Of a stretch of DNA of 64,000 nucleotides, positions 1 through 11,900 are shown piece by piece; the first letter of the stretch is position 1; the number at the start of each line of letters is the position of its first letter. The position numbers and the translations under genes are program-made. Below the pieces are notes generated by a model. The model ran no database searches. It had not been told where the DNA came from and was given only the letters and a program-made list of their open reading frames with translations. Origin of the DNA: Lichenostomus cassidix (Eukaryota > Chordata > Aves > Passeriformes > Meliphagidae); contig CM039199.1 in the NCBI GenBank assembly GCA_008360975.2, forward strand, positions 682,001 through 746,000, read 5' to 3'.

Positions 1-150
1 TGGGGAGCCTGGGCAGTGCCAGCACCCTCTGGGGGAGAATGTTTCCCTGATCTCCAGTCTGACCTTTCCCTGGCACAGCTCCAGCCATTCCCTGGGGAGC
101 TTGTTCAGTGCCTCACCATGCTCCGGGGAAAAACTTTTTCTTCATATTAC
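1..150 (-). mobile_element. Two stacked CR1 LINE 3'-region fragments
   Basis: Read on the plus strand, this stretch resembles the reverse complement of the CR1 3' region (a GGGGAGCCTG block, then a CACCCTCTG block, then CCTGGCACAGCTCCAGCCATTCCC). Bases 1-92 run to CCATTCCC. From about 93 the same section of CR1 starts again (GGGGAGCTTGTTCAGTGCCTCACCA) and runs to about 150. The window therefore opens inside a CR1 copy that is followed at once by a second, overlapping copy in the same orientation. Both are short, diverged and non-coding. Orientation follows the CR1 convention in which the coding strand ends in ATTCTATGATTCT. The family assignment is from memory of the consensus; subfamily is not determined. 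Confidence 0.7.
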
Positions 151-2483
151 CATTTTTAATTGGACATAACAAGGAATATGTGCTATTTTAAAATAATTGG
201 GTGGATTTCTGTGTTATAGTCAGGGAAGGAGAAAAACTATATTCATATTGGTTCAGCACAGGGCAGGCCTGGTAAGCAGTGTGGCTCTGGGACTGATGAC
301 TGTGTCTAATACCAAAACATTAATTCTACTTATAATAAAAATAAGCAGAAATGCATTTAGGCAGATGGTCTCTGCTGCCTACACAAAAGGACTCTGAAGC
401 CTTGAGAACTACTAGATCTGATTTTAAAAGGTAAGTAGCTTCAATAACGACATTCAGGTTATGAAAAAGCCCTTTTGAAAAACAGGCAATGCTGTCTGCT
501 CAGACAATTGCTGCTGCTCAGTATTGGTTTCTACCTATTCAAAAATACTGAAAGTTTTTCTCTTAGAAAACGAAGCAAACACAATCCCCAAATCCACACA
601 CTCAATTTCAACATTATCTGTGCATGGAAGTACTACCTTGTTGAAAGAAATAAATTATGCAGACGTTTCCTAAATAATTTAACAGATACAGTAAACAAAA
701 ATGATGACTTCTTACAAAACACCCTCAACTTGCTAGCATTTTGTTCCTGTGGCAACACATGGGGATTCTGTCTTTTGAGGCTTTAATTTTAACCACACAG
801 TATCCTGTCCTTTGTCAGAGCTTTGTTGCAGATGCAGAATAATGTCCCAAAGCCCTGTCAAATGCTGTGCATCTTTCCAAGTTTCTCCTGTAAATTAAAG
901 CAGCTGTATGCCAATGTCTTAATATTTACTGTAACACTGTTCCTGTTATAAAATAAAATATCCTAGTGTCAGCCAGTGAGTGTGGCTTTGAAAACAAGAT
1001 CTTATATTTGTTAGTTAATGTTATTATGTGATGAGGGGTTAAAACAGGAAACCTGTTCAAATAGTCAGTTAAGCTGACCTGAAAAAATACAAAAGACCGC
1101 ACGGTGTGGAAACCATGACAGATTTCTTATCCGTAGCCTACTTTTTTTAGATTATTTTTTCTTATTCAGCAATGCTTTTTCTTAATGCCTTGATTTCACT
1201 TGGTGTGTCCCAACCCTTGCTTATTTCTGCTGATAGGCTTTTGTAAATACTATTTTATTTCAAAATGGTTTTGACACACTGCCCTCATTAAACACAAAGT
1301 AATATTTAATGTAAATTTAAACTCTCCAGTTTTAAGAGTTACTTGTAAGAGAACAAATACAAGGCAAAATGAAATGCTTCCAAAGGACAGGAAGTTTTCA
1401 TTCTTAAGGTATATAATTACTTTTCTCTTTCAGTATTGGAATAACACTTGCATTCTGTTGTAAGGGAATACAGAGGTAGAAGAAGTTACTGCAGCAAAGC
1501 CAGGTTTTACATTTATTTGTTCTTTGGGGGAATGCTGGAATTAAGACTAGAAGTAAATGAGGCCTCACTGATTTACTAGCAAGTGTCTCAAATGTGTTAA
1601 CCACTTAGTGCATGATTTATGTGTTCCCTTCCTCACACACACCCTTCACAAAGGAAAATCTAACAATGATTTAGAGTTATGCTGTATTTGTTGCTTTGGT
1701 TCTGGTGAATTGTTTCAACTTCTTATTATATGTGAAAGAAAAGCTAAGCAAGGTGAATTACAACAAAATACTTCAATTAGAGCTGTATTTGACCCATAAT
1801 GCAGTGCTGTATGTTCCATACCTTGTTTTTCATAATATTAACAACATTTTTCATTATGACAGTGATTGCAGAAACTGCTCCCTACCAAGAGGTGATACTG
1901 CTATGGAAGGGGATCGGCAGGAACTTCTGCATTCACAGTTTAGGAGCACATTAAAGGGAGCTGAGTAGTCAGACAGTGGGTCAGTGCCACTGTCAGGAAG
2001 AGAAATCACCTTCCCTTGCTCATTTCAAATGCTAAAAATCCTGACCCATATCCATCTGCACAGTATTTCTCTAGGATGACATATCATGCTGCACCCTTCA
2101 AGATGAACCTTGAACAACAGAAGAAGTACCCACTGTTGGAAGTGCTGCAGAGAAGGGAGTGGACTGTACAGCCACTCGCTTGCTTAAGATCACTCAGCAA
2201 ACTTTCTTTTTCTTCCCTTCCCTTTCTATCTTTGTATTGTATTAATTTGCCTTTTCCTTTCTTGAATGTGCAGAATAATATGAAATGTGTTTGTTTGCCT
2301 TGGAGCACAAGAGTGGAAGAGCCTCAGCCTTATTGCTGGCCAGAGACAGCACACGGGAAGAGGCCAACAAGGTCAGACTGAGTGTCTGTGCCAGCCCTGG
2401 CTGCTCTGTGGGCATAGCAGGAAGGTAAGAACTGTGCCTCCAAGGCACAATTGCTTTACGTGGTTCTGAGAACAGAACAGTTT
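151..2483. other. Unique AT-rich DNA, no gene seen
   Basis: No recognisable coding exon, RNA gene or repeat. Open frames are at most about 120 codons, overlap on both strands and resemble no protein family I know. A splice-donor-like GGTAAG near 429 and a pyrimidine-rich acceptor-like tract near 1140-1170 are isolated and are not paired with a plausible exon. Confidence 0.6.
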
Positions 2484-2488
2484 GTATA

Positions 2489-2533
2489 ACACCACTTGTC
2501 TGCCCAAGGCTGTGTTAGAGAGACAAGTGGTGT
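2489..2533. repeat. Stem-loop with 13-bp perfect arms
   Basis: Bases 2489-2501 and 2521-2533 are perfect inverted copies of one another (arm ACACCACTTGTCT), separated by a 19-base loop. Just outside, GTATA at 2484-2488 and TATAC at 2539-2543 are also complementary, so the stem could continue after a five-base bulge on one side. It may be a chance hairpin, a remnant of a small inverted-repeat element, or part of a structured RNA. Nothing else nearby supports a specific role. Confidence 0.6.
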
Positions 2534-2560
2534 AGTTCTATACGTGGTAAAACTGCTTGT

Positions 2561-3747
2561 GGATTTGACATTGCTGCCTGTGTTGGAGTAAATGGAAGCT
2601 GAATTCAGTGCTGCTGCCCTGTTCCAGAGTAGGATTCAGCCTGGACTGCTCTGCTGGGTAGGGAGGGCAAGCAGTGGGAGCAGCAGGCGGCAGTGTTTCC
2701 TGTGAGCTGGCTCAGCCTGGTGTTTTACGTGCTCGAGGGGTGTCAGTGTGGATTACACGCCAAAATCATCCCCAATGATCTGCCTGGGAACAGACTGGGT
2801 TCTGAGAATCCTTTCTTCTAGCCCCCCTGAGCCTGCTGATTTAGTGATTTAGTGCTGACTCCCCAGCTCCAGGAGACACAAAGCGATTCCCTTGCAGATT
2901 GCTGTTGTCCATCCCACTGGCTCCATGGAGGCAGTCAGGAATGACAACTAGCTTGATATGGCAGCAGCCTGGTATTTTCACTATGGGGAAAACACAGCTC
3001 TAAAATCACCTAGTCATTTTTGTGAAACAGCATGTTCAAGATTGATTGCTTACTTCTGGAAGCTGTTGCAGCTGAAAGTTGAGCTGTTTAAAGACTTACA
3101 GGTGCAGCGAGTCAGGGTCATCCACGTAAATCATTGCCTGTTGACAAGAAATTTAACAGTTTGTCTTAGCTGTTAGGAAAGCATGCACAACTGGATATGC
3201 TGAAATCTTAATGGTGCTTTTCCTTATTATTTGATACAGCTACTAAAAAACCCTCAAACAATACAACTCCCTCACCACAAGCTTTAATTATTTTATGAAG
3301 TCAGCAGAGATGTATCGAGACTTAACATTTGGAAAAAAGTTTCAGTTGACCAAAACCAAATCCCTCCCTCTGTGTGTGCATAAATACTTGATTTGCATTA
3401 ATTTAATATTTTCAACTAGCTATATTTGGAAAAATCATTATTGCAAGCTTCCTTGCTGATAAAGGAGCTCAGCAGAACAGGAAGATGACAGGGAATCAGA
3501 GCAAGAACTTCAGGGATGTGAAATGAAAGAGATGGTACATCAAGTTAAGGAAGATGCCTCCAGTGGAAGAGCAGAAGACAAAGTCCTTCTCATCTCCCTG
3601 CTTTGCTGTAGGACAGCTTTCCATACTGCAAGCAGAGGAGTTTCCTTCCACACTGCCTTCTGGAGTGAGGCCCAGCTGGTCCTAGAGGAAAACATGATCC
3701 TGTTTCAAGGGGAGTTTGTTGTGAGCTCTACCCACACTCTGTAGATA
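2561..3747. other. Unique DNA, no gene seen
   Basis: Bases 2580-2900 are somewhat richer in G+C than the flanks but contain no exon-like open frame with splice sites. The remainder is AT-rich, with short, unrecognised open frames only. Confidence 0.55.
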
Positions 3748-3751
3748 TATG

Positions 3752-4356
3752 TGTTGGAAAATTTAGCAGTTTAAAAATTTTGTATAACTTTAGTCAAAGA
3801 GTTTTGTTTGTCTTTACCCTGGGAAAAGGATTTTTAGGTTTCTTTCCAGGGCATTGTTCTGCCAGGGGAGGTCTGGTGAACTCAACATATCAACAGACTT
3901 GGAGTAACCCAAAGCTAAAGAGCTATCAACAGAACATCAGCAGGACAGCAGTGGCTATCTACAAACAGCTACCCCAGAGCACCTCCAGCAGGGGTGAAGA
4001 TATCTGGCCTGGAAAAGACTGATAGGAAAACTGAAGAATGAAAAATCTAATCAACATTAGAGGCGAGGAGATTCAGATTCAATGGGATACTGAATAGTGG
4101 GGGTTTGGACCAAAGAACACTGACCCAATACTTTTCTATGTATTTTTACTGTATAAAATATCTGAAGAATCAAGTAAAAGCTATGTATCATGGAATGATT
4201 CTCTCTGCACACCCGGGCTGTGTGTGGATGAGATGATTTCTGTGGTATATCCTGGCCAGAACAACATCCTGGCCAGATAATAAAGTAATTGCTTTCACTC
4301 TCTAACATTAAAAATGTTGTTGGAGGGTTTTTGTTTTTCCCGCAGTTTCGGTGACA
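3752..4356 (+). mobile_element. Solo LTR of an endogenous retrovirus (4-bp target duplication)
   Basis: The element begins TGTTGGAAAATT and ends CGGTGACA, giving the TG...CA ends of a retroviral LTR. It is flanked by TATG at 3748-3751 and again at 4357-4360, a four-base target duplication of the kind made by ERV1 (gamma-like) integrases. Inside, a TATAAAA box (4152-4158) is followed 120 bases later by an AATAAA signal (4279-4284) and then a GT/T-rich stretch, the expected U3-R-U5 order on the plus strand. The words ATCCTGGCCAGA occur twice at 4246-4275. At 605 bp with no gag or pol beside it, it is a solo LTR. Family placement is inferred from duplication length only; a five-base ATATG reading that shares the last A of the LTR is possible. 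Confidence 0.7.
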
Positions 4357-4360
4357 TATG

Positions 4361-5408
4361 CAACCCTATCCTGGCTCTTCCACCCAGGAGAGTTCTTTGC
4401 TGCCATTCCAGCTAGTCACTCAATGTTTAACGGCACCACATATTATTTGACAGTGCTCCTGTGCCACGCTGTAAACACCCTGTGCACAGCCCGTGCTGGC
4501 ACTACCCACAGCCTCAGGGTTCACAGGAGCTCAGTTCAGTTGCCAAACACATGCCCTGACCTGGAGTTCCAGGTTGCATGCTTTTCTACTAAAGGAGTTC
4601 TTTAAAAGAGCACTTAAACGCTTAAAAGTACTTTAAAAGAGTTCATGTAACTCCTCAGAAAGTTGTATGTTCTGACATAAGAAGGAAGTCACACCATTTT
4701 TCTGGGTTTATAATTTCAGTAATTGATATGTTTTTTATTAAATTGTTTATCAAAGTCATCTTTGAGATTACTCCTTCATCCAGTCATGTGTCTCAGCTAG
4801 CTCTTTACAAAGCACAACTAGGCTACTCTTCAGCACTAAGGAAAACTTCATATAAAAATTTATTTTTGACAAAAGTATCCTTCAGCTGAATATAGAAATA
4901 CTTGTCAAATTACTCTGTAGAAAGCTCTCCATGGTATGTCAATCACTAATCTCTCATTATTTAAGCAATTCCCCAGAAAGTAAGAGATTTTAAAGCTGTA
5001 CAGTGTCAGCACTGCCTGTAAAATCATTCTTTTGTTGAAAGGCTTTGTATAAAACAAAAGACCCCTCTGCCCACTGATGGGATCTGCAGACAATAGAGCT
5101 GGATGAAAATTAGTTAAGGAAGTTTGGTACCTCTCTCTTTTTGAAATCAAGATGAGCTTTTGAAAGGTTTCCATAAAGACAGGAAACATGAAAGAAATTT
5201 CCTAAAAACATTTTCAGGACTCAAAATTTGAAGCACTTTGTCACAAGATAGGAAATTCTGTTTGTATTGATGGAATGTTAAAAGTCTTGATTAAACATGC
5301 TTCCTAAGCACAAGAGTGTTTCTTTCACAGATATTACTGTCTGGTCTTCTCACTGCAGAATGTAAACTCGCACTTTTTAGTGTCATGCAAAACCAGAAAT
5401 TTCTTTGA
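4361..5408. other. Unique AT-rich DNA, no gene seen
   Basis: No coding or RNA gene is supportable. The longest open frames are below 100 codons and unrecognised. Confidence 0.55.
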
Positions 5409-5437
5409 AAACAAACAAACAAACAAAACAAAATAAA
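5409..5437 (+). repeat. (CAAA)n-like A-rich simple repeat
   Basis: A short run of AAAC/CAAA units that decays into CAAAATAAAG. It lies immediately before the alternating TG/TA tract. It could be the tail of an unrecognised old retroposon, but no body is visible upstream. Confidence 0.7.
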
Positions 5438-5448
5438 GAAACATAAAA

Positions 5449-5511
5449 ATGTGTGTGTATATATATATACACATATATATATATATATGCACACATACAT
5501 ATATACATGTG
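5449..5511. repeat. Alternating purine-pyrimidine tract (TG)n(TA)n(CA)n
   Basis: All 63 bases alternate purine and pyrimidine without a break, moving from TG steps through TA steps and CA/TA mixtures to ACATGTG. Such a tract is a compound dinucleotide microsatellite, is able to adopt Z-DNA in its TG/CA parts and to extrude as a cruciform in its TA parts, and is expected to be length-polymorphic. Open frames drawn through it (Tyr/Ile/Val/Cys/His repeats) are artefacts. Confidence 0.9.
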
Positions 5512-8500
5512 AAATAAAAAATAAGCAGTTCAGAAGGATAGTGCAGAAGTCCTGTGTTCCTGTGTCCCACCCTTTGCTGGTGTTGTGTTCTAGGATGTAT
5601 TTCTTAGAGGTTTCTGAGATAAGTCTTGAACCCTGCTGATTTTATGTAATTATTTGGGGTTCAGCAGCGCAGAAGTATAGATTACCATATAGACTTATCC
5701 ATCAGATGCAAGGAAAACACTGGCCATTGTTTAACACTTGATTTTATTTTTCCCCATGCAGTTGCTGAATGCTTTCTTTGGCAAAACTGAAAGCCAGCCC
5801 CTTCAGAAAAGCTACCCTGAGTGCTGGAGATTTGTTTCTGTAACAAGATCATGAAATACATTCTATTGCCTCTCTCACTGTAAAATATGAAAATAGAGAT
5901 ACAATTTTCTGTTTCTAAATATTGAGCTCACATGTGTTTTTCATGTGTATGGTGCCAAAGCCTGGTTGCACTGAAGTCTGAAGGTTGAATAGTTATTTAT
6001 TAAAATAAAAAAACAATTGAGATGGGAAGGCAGAAGTTAGAATCCTGAAATTCTGTCATTTATGGGCTGGAAAGGCACAGAAACAGACCCTGAGTGCTCT
6101 TAATTAGGTAGTAACAATTGTAAGCACGTATACCTGGAGTTGTGTGACTGTTTTTCTTTCTTTTAACCATGTTAGCTAACTTAATCTGAAGGGGTCTATT
6201 TCAATAAGTAGCAACCTGAAAGCAAATTCAATGCCAAGAGTGTTTCCTACCAACTAATAAACAGATTACTACTGTAGTAGTACTACTGCCACTACATATT
6301 TTAGGCTAAAAGCATTAATGCAGATACTGAATGTACTTTGTAGAAACACCAGTCTTTTTTTCTATTCTGCAATTTTTGTTTCCATTCTGGAAGGCATTAG
6401 GAAAAGAATATTTAATACTAAAAATATAGTCACTCCTTTGAACTCATATGGGATTGGGAGTGGGAATGTGGTACAATTTTATTCAAAATTCATGTTGTGA
6501 CTGAGTACAATCCCTTCTTCTAGCCATACCATTCATCCTCAGGTCCCCAAGATAATAATGTTGTTTGATTTGTAAATTTTAACAACCTGTGGTTTTGCAA
6601 ATATAACTCCAATTCCATGTACTGGTTTAGTTAGATTTATAGTGTAAAAGCAATTGCCACTTACAGTGAATTTCTCTTGTAGAAATTCCAAATGTGGCTC
6701 TCCTTAAACACTAAATGCCCCCCTTCATTCCAACACATAACATGTGTTTGCAAAGCAAAACCAGAATTATAACAGCAGTTTTTACTGCTCCAGCTTGTAG
6801 TATCACTGCAGAGAAAAACACAAGGCTCATGTTAACCAGACAGAGAGGAAGGAAAAGGTCAAGATTTTCCACAAAACAACTTTGCATGAGGTAACCCCCA
6901 CAAAACAGAGCAAAGAGTGTTGTTGGGCATAATCATAGATCAGTGTTTTCTGTTAACTGTTTGTAGCAGTTCCAGGTACCATGGCAGTGCTGATTAGAGA
7001 GAAACCCCAGCACAGAGTGTTTTGAATTCCTACTGCTGCTGTTTACACTGTTTTGTCAGGGGCTTTGTCAGCTATTGCTCTGCTGGGTTTTCACAGAGCT
7101 CTTTAAAGACCCTTTTTCAAAGTTACATGGTTCGTAAAATCATAGTGAAACAAAGACCTGATATCACTGTTTAATATTTTAATTAAACTACAGAGTAATA
7201 ATTTGCATTAATTGAAGCTTATTAATTGCAAAGGACAACATCTTGTTTTGTTGTACTTAAAGATTTTATTAGTAACAGACACTTTTAGTTAGTGTTTGTT
7301 GCCCCAAGAGCTTTAAAGGAACTGATTTTCTGTCAGAAAAGATTGGAATCAATTGCATTCCTCCTTTCCAGATAGTGCTAAAACATTTATTTAAAGGTTT
7401 ATATGCTCACCCTGCCTTATCTGTATTCCAAGTCACTTGTCCAATGAAATAAAATTCATTTATGCCTTCCTTCACTGTGTTATTGACAAAGTAAGCTTTA
7501 TGTGGCTGGAAGCCAGAATTCTGTCTTTTGGGAATACCTCTCTCTAAACTTGTCCAAAAGAATTATTTTATTGTGTTTTTCATGCCACTTCAAGTGTATT
7601 TGAATGGTAAATTGTAGAAGCTGGGCTGTCTGTGACCATATCAGCCTTTTGAATTAGCAGCATGCACAGCATGATACAAGTATGAGATTGTAAGGAAGGA
7701 GTGTGTGTGGCTACACAATTTTTTAATGGAATTTTTTTCTTTACACTTTAACCTTCATCTCTTTACTTGATTCTACTAATCAAAAACTAGGTCAAATCAT
7801 TTTTTTAAATGCCTGGCATGAAGGTGATGGAAAGTTTGCCATCAATTAATGTTCTTTAGCCCATTCTCTACGCAAGAGCAGGATGCGGATAGCAAGTGCT
7901 AAAAACTACTTGTGCTGTGTTTCATTTTGGGAAAAGAAGCATCTGCAGCTGCTGTGTCCAGCTCTGCAGCCAGTGCTGCAGGAGTCACATCCAGCTGGCT
8001 GTCAGGGCAGAATACAGAAAAGCTGCTGTGATCCAGGTGCTTTCTCTTATACAAAAGACAGAGAAAGTAGTTTTTGAGTTAAATACTTAACAAACCAGAG
8101 CAACCTGGCCTGGCAGCCATAGAACTGCTGGAAGACTCCAGAAGTGAGATACACACACAACCCAAATGTCATTTCCCTTCTGTGTTGGGACACAGATCTT
8201 GTAAAGCCAACAAAGGAGTGGTAAAAATAAAATTTAACAGTGCCGTGCTGATCTGAGACTAGAATGTGGGAGAGGGAAGCAATAAGGTTACCTTTTCCTT
8301 CTGTCACTCAGCAGATTCACAGAGCTGACCCTGGAGACAGCAATGTGCATAGAGGCACTGGGATATTACAGCACTTAATTCCACTGCCTCCACCACAAAC
8401 TAATTAAAAACCCTCTGATTCTACCAAACCCCTTCCTTTCTCTTTTCATTTCCTTTCCAAGCAAGAATTCAGTTTAAATTTTACATTCTTTGGGGACTCT

Positions 8501-8899
8501 GCAATAAATAAGACTATTTGAGTTGTTCTGGAGATTTTTTAAGCTTTCCTCAGAGAAACTATCCATACATTCAGAAATGTGGATGAACTAAGAACTGAAA
8601 GCTGAATATATCCGATTGTTTACGTTCTCACAACTAAGGGTGGAGAGGAGGCTCAGAAAGAAGAATTAAGCACATTTCTCTTACAGAAGCTGCCTTCTCT
8701 CTAAGGATGCTCATGAGATGAGCCAGCCTGGGGAAGCCCAGTTATGGGAAGATGCCACCCCAGTAGCCCCTGCAAGCCTGAGGTACCCTCTGCAAAGGGA
8801 CAGGGCCAGGTCTGCCAGTAGTGGGAGCTCTCAAGTGTGCAGGTGACACAAGGAAGAGAGGTTTGTCTTCTGCATGCTGGACCTTTTTTGGTCAGCCTG
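5512..8899. other. Unique AT-rich DNA, no gene seen
   Basis: No exon, RNA gene or clear transposon. Bases 7140-7260 are dense in ATTAAT/TTAATTA words and are discussed as a candidate regulatory block. Near 6270-6300 there are short TACTACTG/GTAGTAGT palindromic words of no clear meaning. Confidence 0.5.
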
Positions 8900-8968
8900 A
8901 AGTGGACAGGTATCGGGACTAGATGATTGTTGTTGGTCCCTTTCAACTGTAATTATGCTATTCTATCC
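8900..8968 (+). mobile_element. CR1 LINE 3'-end fragment
   Basis: The sequence reads GGGACTAGATGATTG, TTGGTCCCTTTCAACTG, then GCTATTCTATCC. This matches the last segment of CR1 (…ggactagatgat…ggtcccttccaac…attctat) on the plus strand. It is only about 70 bp, typical of severe 5' truncation. The 200 bases upstream (8700-8900) could be more diverged CR1 but I cannot show it. Confidence 0.65.
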
Positions 8969-11900
8969 TAATTTCCCTTCTACAGTAATACTGTTCGGGA
9001 GTATGTGATGTTTTCTACAATTGTCAGTTAAGCACACATCAGTCTAACACAAGCTCATCTGAGGACCTGAAGAAAATTTGGCTTTGAGTAGGTAACCTTC
9101 AATTTAGCAAATTTGGACCTAAAGAGAAATGCTCAATTCTCTATGATGAAGCTTTCTCATTGTGCTAATGGTGTTAATCAAGGTATTAATTAGGTTGCAG
9201 TGTCTGACCCACAGCTTTTGTGTGTCCGTGGCTCATATGCCTGTGGCCAGGTGTGTCTGAACTGCTGTCCTGTGACTACAAACAGGAAGCTCATGTAGCC
9301 AATAGGAAAACTTTCCATTTCATACCAACAGTCCTATTTCATTTGCCAAAGAATATGAGTAACATTGCAGGCCCTCCAGCTAGTCCTGAAAGCAACCCCA
9401 GTAGAAATACTTGTGGATTTTGTGCTGATTCATTTCTGAGGTCATAAAGTTATGTTTGTGATCACCCTTACTTTCTTTGTTGCCAGATGAAATGATAATA
9501 AATGGGTCACAAATTTGGGTAGCAAAGCAAATTTTGTATGCTAAGCAATGCTGAGCAGCAATTACCTTCCAGATTCTGGTTCTGGCAAGGAAGTTTTACA
9601 ACTATTATATTAGTCACAGAATAGTCAGTCTACTACAGTTCTGAGTCATTCTAGGCTTAAAAAATACCCATCTGAAACAAATCTACAGCACAGAATAAAC
9701 CCTTCTGTTTGTTTAACCCAATGTCAAATGCAAGCCAGTGCTCTAACACAGAAAGCAGACCTCAAGTAGGCATTTGAGGATACTTTACCTTGTTTTCCTC
9801 CTTTCAGACAAAGATCCTATTTTTAGAAATGCTTTTACTTAGTCATAGAAATTACCTGAGTGCTGTGAAAATTGATTACAACGTTCAAAACTCCTAATTT
9901 TGAGCATGCCATTGAAGGGTATGTGTTCTCCTCCCTTGGCCAGGCCACTTTTATAACACAGCCCCATGAGGATTCACCACCTTGAAAAACAAGCTGGGGA
10001 AGTCAGTCACCTCCAGCACCTTTCACTGGGAATCTTTCCAGGGAAGCTTTCCAGACTTTATAACGACAAATGTGAGATCAAGGTTCATCAGGCCCCATTG
10101 GGAATGAATCTCATGCTCAACCCCTTGCAAACCCACCAACCCCCAACTCTCAAACCAGGATTAACACATGTCTGCATTGCTTTTGTCAGTTCTCATATGG
10201 GAGAGCTCCCCCACTCCTCCTGGAGCTCACTTCGAGTTGTAACAAATACTTCATTAAAGAATTTGCCTCTGCCTCAACAAGCAATCTTTTCCTTTGGTGT
10301 CTGTAAACTCTCGAATGTGATGCTGGTCTGGGCACCCGTGGCCCAGCCCCAGCCCAAGTGACTCACATTGATAGCCACTAAATACATTTCTCATATGGTG
10401 AGGGAAATGAAACCCTTCCGCCAGTCCCTGCCCTTGGGGCAGAGACCTGAGGACACACAGTGCTTCCCCAGTACTCGGGTGTCAGGGGTAGCGAGTGACA
10501 CCGAAGGGCTGCCCCTCCTCCTGCTACAGCCATGGCACCCCCAGGGGCAGAGCTCAGAGCACAGCGCTCTCCCCCTGTTACTGGCTCAGCCAATGTGATA
10601 TGCCTGCAGCAGGAAATGGAATCTCCACGGGAGAATGGGAGCTCCCAACAGAAGTCCAACTCATTCACAAGCCAGACATGCCCCAGGAGCTTGTTTGCAG
10701 TGACCTCGTTCGCCCTCTGTTGTTACACGTTTGTCGCAGCGGCACTATTTCACAGGCAACAACCATTTAAAAATAGCTTCAGATATGACTAATCGAAGAC
10801 AAAATGCTGCTTTCAGCTGCCACTTGGCAGCTTTCATCCTCGTGGTGGGTAGGTGGTTTAAAGAGGTAGAAAGCAAATATTTGGACTCTGAAAACACTCT
10901 TACTGCACCTTTTTTGTGTGTTTATATTTAAATAGACTACCAGCTGAATGGATGATTCATTCTAGAGAGGTGGATACACAGAATGTAAAAAGGTCATTTT
11001 GTGTTCAAGCCAACTTGAAGCTGATACCCTCCTGATGCGCCAAAGTAATTTTACCTATGATTATGAAGAAATTCAAACATGTTTGTGTGGAGTGAGGTCT
11101 TGGTAGTGGTTCTTTTAAGGGAAAAAAAAGGAAAGTCAAACTCCAGTGAATTCTGAAATGTTTTTGCAATGGTATTATTTATGTGACCATTCTCATCATG
11201 TCTGAAAATTAGATGACAACGGAGGGAGAGAAAAAAAATCTCTCAGATGAGTGCAAACATGTCCTGAATCAAAAGTTTCCTGCCCTTGCTCGCATGGGTA
11301 TGAGCACTGGTACATACAGTCCTTGCTTTATCCTAGAGCTCAGACCAGGGCACAGTAAGTTCTGGGACAACATGAGTGCTTCAAACATCCCAAAAAATCA
11401 GGATCTTTGATTGCTTGGCCTTCAAACCAATTTTTTCACCCTTATGAAGGATGAAGGAATCCCCTGTATTCCCCAGGATTTACTGTCAAGGCTGGGTTTC
11501 TGTGGCCTCATGATCCTCTTCAAAACAAGTGATCTTTTTCTTAGAGCAGGTCCCAACACTTTTAAGATTTCTTAGCTTAGTTCAAAACCTGGTTTTCAGA
11601 TATGTTTATTGCAGTCAATGCTCACACTGTGAACAATGAGCTATATAGGAGCATCTCCCTATTGAGTTTAGCCAACAACCAGAACAGGTGAGTTTTCCCC
11701 CTTGTCTTGTCTTGAATCAGTTCCTAATAATAGGCAACTTTAGGCAAAATACAAGGTTTTATATGGTGAGGTTAGCTAATGGAAAAACCAAGCAGATGGT
11801 TAACAAACACCAGGAAATACCAAAATTCCACTAAGGACAAGTCTTCAATGAGATGAAATTGCAACAGTTAAAGTCAGTGCTACCTATAGAAGCATTTGGC

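Noticed and set aside
5291..5639. Open frames with Tyr/Ile/Val/Cys/His repeats on both strands
   Set aside because: They are translations of the alternating TG/TA microsatellite.
8701..8946. 81-codon minus-strand open frame
   Set aside because: Its first codons are antisense CR1 3' tail; the rest is unrecognised.
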